A DNA stretch of 6,233 nucleotides from Candidatus Delongbacteria bacterium (GTDB lineage: Bacteria; UBA4055): NCBI GenBank assembly GCA_013139625.1, contig WTAK01000372.1, positions 1 through 6,233 on the forward strand. The letters are read 5' to 3'. Made by a program: the position numbers and the translations under genes. Positions 1 through 5,883 of this stretch are shown here, in pieces. The first letter of the stretch is position 1. The number at the start of each line of letters is the position of its first letter. The notes under the pieces are model-generated. The model worked only from the letters and a program-made list of their open reading frames with translations, ran no database searches and was not told the origin of the DNA.

Positions 1-1
1 T

Positions 2-724
2 GATATTAAGTTCAGTTTTCTGTTCGATTTGAAAGTAATTCTTGAAGAGATCAGTTACGGAATTATCGTATATTTCGGAGCATTGTTCATTTATCTTAAC
101 TACAGGATGGATCAATGGCTAATAAAATTTTATCTCGGAGATTCAAACTTGGGGATTTATACTGTCGGAGTTGCTTTAGCTGAAATGATATTATTGGTTC
201 CAATGAGTGTAATAAATCCTTTAAGAGCCAGATTGTATAATCTTGATGTAAACAGCTCCGAATATCGTACTTTAACTGCAAAAACGATCAAATTTTCTTT
301 ATATATCACTTTATTCATCAGTATTCCAATTTATTTTGGAGCAGATCTTATTTCTTCAGAGATCCTCTACGGAGCAAAATATGAAGGATCTGTTGAAATT
401 GTAAAGATATTACTATTAGGAATACTTTTTTTAACATTTGGAAAAGTGGGAAGTCATTATTTTGTCATCAAAGGTAAGCCATGGATTCATATGGCAACAG
501 CTTCTCTTGTTCTTTTTGTGAATGTTGTATTAAACATATATTTAATTCCTAGAATTGGAATTGCTGGTGCTGCATGGGCTTCAACCATTTCTTATTCAAT
601 ATTCGGGCTATCATATATTCTTATGTACATATTTAAAGAAAAATTTACTTTAAGTTCGCTATTTGTTATAAGCCGAAAAGAAATGTCTGACATCTATTCT
701 AAAGCAACAAATTTATTAAAATAA
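2..724 (+). CDS. wzx: Wzx-type polysaccharide flippase, C-terminal part (5' truncated by window)
   Basis: Inner-membrane transporter of the MOP/PST superfamily, expected to flip undecaprenyl-linked repeat units from cytoplasm to periplasm. The reading frame is open to the left edge, so the start lies outside the window; the TTG at 29 is internal. About 240 residues are visible, roughly the second half of a family usually 400-500 residues long. At least six hydrophobic segments can be seen, ending in a short charged cytoplasmic tail. Family-like motifs are the NYRMDQ...YLGDSNLGIY block (about 98-165), with its Arg-x-Asp and Gly-x-Tyr, the YGAKYEGS loop (about 368-391), and the LNIYLIPRIGIAGAAWAS block (about 530-583), typical of the C-terminal polysaccharide-biosynthesis domain. 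Wzz and Wzy genes downstream on the same strand support the role. The stop codon is embedded in the A-tract of a convergent terminator. The flippase class is secure; the transported glycan cannot be told. Confidence 0.9.
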   Translation, partial: DIKFSFLFDLKVILEEISYGIIVYFGALFIYLNYRMDQWLIKFYLGDSNLGIYTVGVALAEMILLVPMSVINPLRARLYNLDVNSSEYRTLTAKTIKFSLYITLFISIPIYFGADLISSEILYGAKYEGSVEIVKILLLGILFLTFGKVGSHYFVIKGKPWIHMATASLVLFVNVVLNIYLIPRIGIAGAAWASTISYSIFGLSYILMYIFKEKFTLSSLFVISRKEMSDIYSKATNLLK

Positions 725-750
725 AAAAAGGATAGCGTTCGGCTATCCTT
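723..750 (-). terminator. Intrinsic terminator of the minus-strand gene, overlapping the wzx stop codon
   Basis: A perfect 9-bp inverted repeat, AAGGATAGC (728-736) and GCTATCCTT (742-750), encloses a 5-base loop. Read on the minus strand, the hairpin is followed directly by a run of seven T (complement of the A-run 723-729), a textbook Rho-independent terminator for the gene ending at 775. On the + strand the hairpin is followed only by TTAATAATAT, so it should stop wzx transcription less well; some bidirectional action is possible. The T-tract includes the last two bases of the wzx TAA codon. Confidence 0.85.
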
Positions 751-774
751 AATAATATATCATTAAATACATTT

Positions 775-1320
775 CTAAAAGTTTTTCACAGGTTTTTTAG
801 GCTTGATAAGCTTCTTAGGTTTTACAGGCCTTTTCTTCTTATCTGATGGTAAACCTTTTGTGCTAACCTTTATCCACTTCTTTTCCTTGTTTGTTCTGTA
901 GTAAATCTGACCATTAGCATACGTTGCATACGTTATAAGTATCTTATTTGCAGTAGTCGCTGCTAAGTTCTGAATTCTACCTTTTGGGAGACCATTCTTT
1001 TCGATCTTACCCCATTTGTTTTGAGTGTTTATTCTTGAGTAGATATCATCTTTGTAAGACAACGCATAAAGTACAGCAACTCCATTTATATACGTAACAG
1101 TAAGTTCTTTAAAACGAGTACCTTTTGGAACACCTTCCATGCCAACTTTATTCCATTTTTGTGTATTACTTGCTCTAAGATAAACACTCCCGTCTGTAAA
1201 TGTAGCATAAATAAATGTTTCATCCGTAGGTTTGTTATACATTGTAGTAATGTCCTTCAACCTTTGTGCGTAACTACTTACTACAGCTAAAACGATAGCG
1301 ATTAAAATTACTTTTCTCAT
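775..1320 (-). CDS. Small secreted protein with three propeller-like repeats and a Lys/Pro-rich tail, function unknown
   Basis: I do not recognise a named family. The chosen ATG (1320-1318) gives 181 residues; it follows AAGGAG by 7 bases and begins a clean signal peptide (MRKVILIAIVLAVVSSYAQ) with likely cleavage after Ala18. An in-frame GTG at 1350 would place ten charged residues and the ribosome binding site inside the gene, so it is rejected. No lipobox Cys is present. Residues 20-160 are three diverged repeats of 46-49 residues sharing the pattern IYA-x-(DG or NG)-x-IY-x-R, then KW-x-K, then G-(L/V)-P. This fits four-stranded beta-propeller-type blades (inference). Residues 161-178 are almost only Lys, Pro and Arg. 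The product is probably periplasmic, surface-bound or secreted. The gene lies against the polysaccharide operon with its own promoter and terminator, so it appears independently expressed. Lectin-like glycan binding is one guess, not shown. Confidence 0.75.
   Translation of the reverse strand: MRKVILIAIVLAVVSSYAQRLKDITTMYNKPTDETFIYATFTDGSVYLRASNTQKWNKVGMEGVPKGTRFKELTVTYINGVAVLYALSYKDDIYSRINTQNKWGKIEKNGLPKGRIQNLAATTANKILITYATYANGQIYYRTNKEKKWIKVSTKGLPSDKKKRPVKPKKLIKPKKPVKNF
841..1263 (-). repeat. Three tandem coding repeats of about 46 codons in the minus-strand gene
   Basis: Repeat 1 is 1263-1117 (residues 20-68), repeat 2 is 1116-979 (69-114) and repeat 3 is 978-841 (115-160). Each ends with a KW-x-K ... 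G-(L/V)-P block: KWNKVGMEGVP, KWGKIEKNGLP and KWIKVSTKGLP. Each carries a central Ile/Val-Tyr after an Asp/Gly or Asn/Gly turn. Some similarity survives at DNA level around these blocks (for example ACCTTTTGG near 1121 and near 979), suggesting duplication followed by divergence. The boundaries were set by eye. Confidence 0.7.
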
Positions 1321-1327
1321 AGTTCTT

Positions 1328-1333
1328 CTCCTT
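1328..1333 (-). promoter_or_regulatory. Ribosome binding site AAGGAG deciding the minus-strand start
   Basis: On the minus strand AAGGAG (1333 to 1328) lies 7 bases before the ATG at 1320, the best Shine-Dalgarno match in the window. It rules in the ATG at 1320 over the in-frame GTG at 1350. Confidence 0.8.
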
Positions 1334-1372
1334 TTTTTTATTTTATCCACTTCTTGTTTTTTCTTTCATTTC

Positions 1373-1401
1373 AAATTACATTAACCTAGTATAAATGTCA
1401 A
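1373..1401 (-). promoter_or_regulatory. Sigma-70-like promoter for the minus-strand gene
   Basis: On the minus strand a perfect -35 box TTGACA (1401-1396) is followed after exactly 17 bases by TAATTT (1378-1373) as a -10 box. Transcription would start near 1366, leaving a leader of about 45 bases with the ribosome binding site near its end. A TATACT (1393-1388) lies between the boxes but has no -35 at proper spacing. If the host uses a different consensus (for example that of Bacteroidota), the assignment weakens. Confidence 0.55.
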
Positions 1402-1425
1402 TAATAAAACTTATTTCAATAATAA

Positions 1426-2802
1426 ATGAAAAAACTACTGCCTATTATATTTCTTCTCTTATTTTCTGAGCTAATTTCTGAAGCTTACTTGTCGGGAATC
1501 TTTCAGGACAATATGATCTTGCAAAGAGATAAGAATATCAAGATATGGGGATATGGAGATAAAGGAGATGAAGTAATTATTAGGATCGCGGATCAGGAAA
1601 AATATACTGTCGTGAATAATGATGATAAATGGTATATCGTTATGGAACCTCTTAAAACATCGAAAGAACCTATATTTTTTGAGTTCGAATCAGAAGGTTA
1701 TATTATCAATTTGGAGGATGTACTTGTTGGAGATGTTTGGTTTTGCTCAGGTCAGTCAAATATGGTTCTATCCGTAAGTTATGCTCGAAATTCTAACGAA
1801 GAAATACAAAACTCTGAGAATTCAAATATTAGATTATTCACTGTTACTCAATCTTACGAGCTTGAATTAAATGAGAACTCCGAGATTATTGATCGTTGGG
1901 AATATTGTACACCCAATAGTATTAAAAACTTCTCTGCAACTGCATATTTCTTTGGAAAAGAACTAAATGAGGATCTTGATATCCCTATTGGATTGATCAA
2001 TTCATCTTATGGTAGTTCCATGATAGAAGCTTGGACTTCAACAAATGGTAATCAAAATATTGATCCCGAGCTAGAAGAAAGACATTATCCTTCCGCTATT
2101 TTTAACACAATGGTCTTCCCTTTCACTAATTTTTCTATAAAAGGTTTTACATGGTATCAAGGCGAACGAAATACTCGTACTTATGATGCTTGTTTTAAAT
2201 ATCGTTATCAATTACCCGAATTGATAAATGATTGGAGAACTTTATGGAATGACCCTAGATTGCCTTTTTACTTTGTTCAACTGCCAAACTACAAAATTGA
2301 TTACAACTGGGCTTTGATCAGAGAATCAATGAAATTTGCTGCTGAAAACACCGAGAATACTGAGATTGCTACAACGATTGATATAGGAGAATCTGACAAT
2401 ATACATCCTGCAAATAAACAGGAAGTTGGCCGTAGACTTTCTTTGTTAGCTTTGAATAAAACCTATGGTAAAGATATCATTTATTCAGGACCTCAGTATA
2501 AACGTCATTCAGTAAACAATGAACAAATCGTTATTGATTTTGTTAATATTCACGATGGTTTGAAAATAAAAGGCGAAATTATTACCGGATTCGAAATAGC
2601 TTCGGATGATAGAATTTTTTATACTGCTGATGCAACTCGAAATGGAAATAGTATCATTGTGAGCTCAGAAGATATCGTAAATCCTGTTGCTGTAAGATAC
2701 GGATGGAGTTCAGATCCAAAATGTAATATCTATAATTCCGCCGATCTTCCATTGCAACCATTTAGAACTGATAATTGGTCTTTAAAAAATATTGGATATT
2801 AA
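1426..2802 (+). CDS. Secreted sialate O-acetylesterase-like SGNH esterase
   Basis: Predicted carbohydrate esterase that removes O-acetyl groups from sugars, 458 residues, normal for bacterial members. An N-terminal signal peptide (about residues 1-20, KK then a Leu/Ile/Phe core) sends it to the periplasm or outside. After a beta-rich N-terminal region with the typical FQDNMILQRD start come block I WFCSGQSNM (105-113, nucleophile Ser111), an NSSYGSS block (192-198), WYQGERN (243-249), and DNIHP with Asp324 and His327 as the other triad members, followed by NKQEVGRRL. The C-terminal YGWSSDP ... LPLQPFRTD (about 425-449) is also a family signature. Block III is usually WYQGESN; here Ser is Arg248, while Gly and Asn are kept. 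No clear ribosome binding site precedes the ATG, and the forward promoter is unclear. A secreted deacetylase inside a glycan assembly locus, next to an acetyltransferase gene, suggests trimming of the exported polymer, or alternatively use of host or environmental glycans. True specificity for sialic acid is not shown. Confidence 0.88.
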   Translation: MKKLLPIIFLLLFSELISEAYLSGIFQDNMILQRDKNIKIWGYGDKGDEVIIRIADQEKYTVVNNDDKWYIVMEPLKTSKEPIFFEFESEGYIINLEDVLVGDVWFCSGQSNMVLSVSYARNSNEEIQNSENSNIRLFTVTQSYELELNENSEIIDRWEYCTPNSIKNFSATAYFFGKELNEDLDIPIGLINSSYGSSMIEAWTSTNGNQNIDPELEERHYPSAIFNTMVFPFTNFSIKGFTWYQGERNTRTYDACFKYRYQLPELINDWRTLWNDPRLPFYFVQLPNYKIDYNWALIRESMKFAAENTENTEIATTIDIGESDNIHPANKQEVGRRLSLLALNKTYGKDIIYSGPQYKRHSVNNEQIVIDFVNIHDGLKIKGEIITGFEIASDDRIFYTADATRNGNSIIVSSEDIVNPVAVRYGWSSDPKCNIYNSADLPLQPFRTDNWSLKNIGY

Positions 2803-2850
2803 CGATCAATTTAGCTATCTTTATATCTTAATAAATTCAAGGAAATTAAT

Positions 2851-3345
2851 ATGTTTTTTAAGTTTATTTCAAAATGCTTAGAGATCCGAAATCGAATAAG
2901 ATCGAGTTATTATAGAAAGCTCTTGAATATTCCTAAAAATAATAAATTTAGAATTTACGGTCAAATTGACATCGTCAATCCAAAAAATATCAAGATTGAT
3001 GATAATGTTGCTATTAATCATCGTGCATATTTAAACGGTTCAGGTGGGATCGAAATATCCAAAGATGTTGTTATTTCAGCTCATGTAAAAATAATTTCTA
3101 CCGGACTGGATACTACTAATTGGGGAAAAAGAAAAGATGGCAGTATTGTTAGTCATACAGGCAAACCTATATTCGTTGGAGAAAAATGCTGGATTGGTGC
3201 AGGGACTACAATTCTTGCCGGAGTAAATATCACTGGTAAAGGCATCATAATTGCAGCAAACTCTGTGGTAAATAAAGATTTTTCTGAAGACAATGTGATC
3301 ATTGGTGGAACACCTGCTAAAATAATCAAAAAAATTGAAAACTAA
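2851..3345 (+). CDS. Left-handed beta-helix O-acetyltransferase (NodL/WcaF/WbbJ-like)
   Basis: Predicted cytoplasmic acetyl-CoA-dependent acetyltransferase acting on a sugar of the repeat unit, 164 residues, a compact length usual for the xenobiotic/maltose acetyltransferase group. A basic N-terminal helix (1-28) precedes hexapeptide-repeat coils from about residue 35 (IDIVNPKNIKIDDNVAI). A loop follows at 84-105, then the typical KPIFVGEKCWIGAGTTILAG stretch (105-124) and the C-terminal IIGGTPAKIIKKI (150-162). The ATG follows AAGGAA (2839-2844) by 6 bases. In many relatives the loop after I-x-T/S carries a catalytic His-Asp; here it reads STGLDTTNW with Leu86 in that place. His102, just before GKPI, and His78 are other candidates. 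The gene lies 48 bases after the esterase and 10 bases before the AsnB-like gene, consistent with one operon. The acceptor sugar cannot be told, and succinyl or other acyl donors are possible. Confidence 0.85.
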   Translation: MFFKFISKCLEIRNRIRSSYYRKLLNIPKNNKFRIYGQIDIVNPKNIKIDDNVAINHRAYLNGSGGIEISKDVVISAHVKIISTGLDTTNWGKRKDGSIVSHTGKPIFVGEKCWIGAGTTILAGVNITGKGIIIAANSVVNKDFSEDNVIIGGTPAKIIKKIEN

Positions 3346-3355
3346 TCGACGATAC

Positions 3356-4945
3356 ATGCAAGAATTCTCATTAATATTTGATCTCGAACCAAACAATATA
3401 AAATTAACTTACGAAAATATTGTTGGATTTCTTCATCGAAAAACTACAGATGAAATAATAATAACTAATTTGGAAAACGAATTTGACAATGCTCCTGATA
3501 TGTCGAAATTCAGAGGAATTTACATTGAGTTCTCCAAAAATTCTTTAAAGATATATACCGATCATTTTGCCTCAATTCCCATTTTTTACACGATTCTTGA
3601 TTCACAAATAATATTATCAAACAACTTTAAATTTGTTGCTTCTAAAGTAGAAAAACCAACTATTGATCAAATAGGCTTCTGGGAACTATTTATCTATGAA
3701 AATACTTTATTAGATAGAACATTATTCAAAGAAATAAAGTATTTGCAAGCTTCATCTTACTTAAATTTCACTAATGGTCCTTTAGAGGAAGTTAGATACT
3801 TCAATTACGATTACGAAAAGAAATCAGAAGTAAAAGATTCAGATCTTGACTCTATGATAGATGAAATGAGATCATATTTCAAAGATCTCCCAGATGATGA
3901 TTACATCTTCCCTGTTAGCGGAGGTTTTGATAGCCGATTATTCCTTTCATTATTCGATAAAGAAAAAACTATCAACAATTTTGTAACTTACGGTTTTGAT
4001 AAAAAAATCATTGAGAATACAGCTGCAAAAAAAGTAATTGATCTACTTGGATATGATAAAAGGAAACATTTCTTCCACAAGTTATCTGAAGATAAATACT
4101 TGAAGGATATTAAGGAACTAAATGAGATGTCAGGTGGTTTCATAGGTGTTCAAAATAGCCACTTATTTAGTTATTTATCTGATGAAAAAATAAAAGATAC
4201 TAGCATGATCTCCGGAGTATTAGCTGACGGAATATTTGGATATGCATGTAATCCATCTGATGATAGGACTTCGGAACTTAGTGCATCAAAATATTATCAG
4301 GCACTTAACCAAGTTACACTGAAGTATTGTATTGCGAAAGAGATCTCAGATGGGATAATATCAGACCTTGAAGAATTATTCTCAGATTGGAAAGAAAATA
4401 AAACTTTATCAAGCTTCGACGAATATTTTTATCTCCGTGAAAGGAACTCAAAATTCATGTTTGGATTAGTAAATGTTTGGCGAAGATATACGAATGTAAT
4501 TATTCCGCCTTTGGATCATAAGATTGAAAAAATATTCATGTCATTACCTGACAATACTAGAAAACATAAAGAAATCGTAAATCAATTACTTGCAAGGATA
4601 AATCCTAAGTTAATGAAGATAAATAATGTCTCCTCTATTTTCAGGGACAAAGAAATTGGACTTGGAAATAAATTCCAGAACCTAGAATATAAAATTGTTC
4701 GTAAATTAAACAATATCTTTCAAAACAGATTAAAACTTCAAATCAATTTTACTAATCGATTTGATACCGAAACACACAATTTTAATTACATGAAGTATCA
4801 TAGCAATATTATTGAACCTAAAATAGTTGAATTTACTAAAAAAACACCCGGAATAATCCCAGAAAAAATCTTAGAAAATATTGAAGGGATGAGAGCTTAT
4901 CAACTATATTCAAATATCTATACAGTCAACGATTATTTAAAATAA
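3356..4945 (+). CDS. Asparagine-synthetase-like ATP-dependent amide ligase lacking the glutaminase cysteine
   Basis: AsnB-related protein of 529 residues from the ATG at 3356, 10 bases after the previous stop; a TTG at 3335 in the same frame would overlap the acetyltransferase and looks less likely. The synthetase domain carries the ATP-pyrophosphatase loop SGGFDSR (188-194), a GVLADGIFGY segment (287-296) corresponding to the G-x-DE-x-FGGY region of AsnB, and a late IIPPLDHKIEKIFMSLP segment (382-398) matching the conserved P-x-LDH region. Before it, residues 1-150 keep a vestige of the class II amidotransferase fold (the segment around YTDHFASIPIFYT, 67-79) but begin MQEF rather than MCG and contain no Cys up to the PP-loop, so glutamine hydrolysis by the usual mechanism is not possible. 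Known relatives in polysaccharide loci amidate uronic acids. This one might use free ammonia, an amine donor or a partner glutaminase (inference). No clear ribosome binding site is seen; translation may be coupled to the upstream gene. Confidence 0.82.
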   Translation: MQEFSLIFDLEPNNIKLTYENIVGFLHRKTTDEIIITNLENEFDNAPDMSKFRGIYIEFSKNSLKIYTDHFASIPIFYTILDSQIILSNNFKFVASKVEKPTIDQIGFWELFIYENTLLDRTLFKEIKYLQASSYLNFTNGPLEEVRYFNYDYEKKSEVKDSDLDSMIDEMRSYFKDLPDDDYIFPVSGGFDSRLFLSLFDKEKTINNFVTYGFDKKIIENTAAKKVIDLLGYDKRKHFFHKLSEDKYLKDIKELNEMSGGFIGVQNSHLFSYLSDEKIKDTSMISGVLADGIFGYACNPSDDRTSELSASKYYQALNQVTLKYCIAKEISDGIISDLEELFSDWKENKTLSSFDEYFYLRERNSKFMFGLVNVWRRYTNVIIPPLDHKIEKIFMSLPDNTRKHKEIVNQLLARINPKLMKINNVSSIFRDKEIGLGNKFQNLEYKIVRKLNNIFQNRLKLQINFTNRFDTETHNFNYMKYHSNIIEPKIVEFTKKTPGIIPEKILENIEGMRAYQLYSNIYTVNDYLK

Positions 4946-5016
4946 CGAACTAAAAACAATTTTCCATGTATAAATAAACCATTAATAACTTTAAGAATAT
5001 CATATAGGACATTAAA

Positions 5017-5880
5017 ATGAGCAATGAAGAACAAAAAGACCTTATGGATGAATTTAATATTTATAATCTAATACGAAATCTTTGGAAAGATAGGTATCAA
5101 GTTATTGCTATCACTATGATATTTGCGATTAGTAGTATCATATATTCTTTAAGAGTTGACCATCTTTATGAAGTGAATTCTGTTATAAAACCAGCCGAAG
5201 CATCTGAGGAAACTTCTCTAGAATCGAGTGCAAATTTGATGGGGTTTAGTTTGGGTGGGTATACGAGCACACCAGTAATTAATCAGATATTGATTACATT
5301 AAGATCAAATACTTTCCTTGAAATTTTATACAAAAAATATAAAAAAGAAGAAAAATTATTTGGAGATATGCTTACAACAATTGATGAAACAGAGCCCGAT
5401 AAAATATTAAGAAATGAAAAGAAGCATGATTCTGCAATTAAACTACTTCAGAAGGTAATTAAGTATGCAGTTAACACTGATCATAACACTATCGGTCTAT
5501 CTGTTAAATTGAAAGATAAATATTTTGCGTATGAATTGATGAATGAACTACTATTTTCATTGAGAGATTATATCAGAAAACAAAATGTTGAAAATCTTCA
5601 GTCAGATATAGAGTTTTATCAGGATTTGATTGATCAAACTAAAGATTCCAGAGTAATACAAATGCTTGAGAAGAAACTATCAACTAAGATAGAAGATAAA
5701 TTTGTCCTATCCTCAAATGTATTCACAGTTGTAAATAAACCTTATGTTCCTTCGAAAAGAGTATATCCTAAAAGATCGTTCATGGTTATAATGACAACTT
5801 TAATAGGGGGATTTGTATCTGTCCTAATCGTCTCGATGAAACCGGGATTTAAAAAGATCTACGAAGCAATTAAAGAGTAA
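5017..5880 (+). CDS. wzz: Wzz-type polysaccharide chain-length determinant (polysaccharide co-polymerase)
   Basis: Inner-membrane protein expected to set glycan chain length together with the polymerase. It has 287 residues. A short cytoplasmic N-terminus (FNIYNLIRNLWKDRYQ, 13-28, the usual Wzz-family entry) precedes membrane segment 1 at about 29-46. A periplasmic domain of about 205 residues follows, with charged, helix-prone stretches at 135-150 and 185-225. The Pro-containing motif KPYVPSKRVYPKR (241-253) comes just before membrane segment 2 (about 255-274) and a short tail. There is no Walker-type kinase domain or Tyr-rich tail, so it is a stand-alone co-polymerase, not a fused BY-kinase. 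At 287 residues it is shorter than many Wzz proteins (around 320-380). The ATG follows AGGA (5006-5009) by 7 bases. A 71-base gap separates it from the AsnB-like gene, with no terminator seen. The polymerase gene starts 3 bases after its stop. Confidence 0.9.
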   Translation: MSNEEQKDLMDEFNIYNLIRNLWKDRYQVIAITMIFAISSIIYSLRVDHLYEVNSVIKPAEASEETSLESSANLMGFSLGGYTSTPVINQILITLRSNTFLEILYKKYKKEEKLFGDMLTTIDETEPDKILRNEKKHDSAIKLLQKVIKYAVNTDHNTIGLSVKLKDKYFAYELMNELLFSLRDYIRKQNVENLQSDIEFYQDLIDQTKDSRVIQMLEKKLSTKIEDKFVLSSNVFTVVNKPYVPSKRVYPKRSFMVIMTTLIGGFVSVLIVSMKPGFKKIYEAIKE

Positions 5881-5883
5881 ATA

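Noticed and set aside
29..31. TTG at 29 as the start of the flippase gene
   Set aside because: The frame is open and hydrophobic upstream to base 2, and the protein begins in the middle of the family fold, so the gene is cut by the window edge.
96..281. Minus-strand open frame of 61 codons inside wzx
   Set aside because: It lies wholly antisense to a well-supported membrane-protein gene, has no recognisable motif and no clear ribosome binding site.
1321..1350. Longer GTG start for the minus-strand gene
   Set aside because: It would put the AAGGAG site inside the coding region and add ten charged residues (MDKIKKRRRT) before an otherwise normal signal peptide.
2803..2850. Possible terminator or promoter between esterase and acetyltransferase genes
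   Set aside because: No inverted repeat or paired promoter boxes could be found; only the ribosome binding site at 2839-2844 stands out.
3335..3355. TTG start for the AsnB-like gene
   Set aside because: It overlaps the end of the acetyltransferase, adds seven residues of no family likeness, and neither start supplies the MCG glutaminase motif; the ATG at 3356 is simpler.
3076..3396. Minus-strand open frame of 106 codons, Cys/Phe/Tyr-rich
   Set aside because: It is antisense to the hexapeptide acetyltransferase and the start of the AsnB-like gene; its odd composition is what reading the opposite strand of those genes gives.
4946..5016. Possible promoter before wzz (TATAAA near 4969)
   Set aside because: No acceptable -35 box at proper spacing; AT-rich sequence gives such matches by chance.
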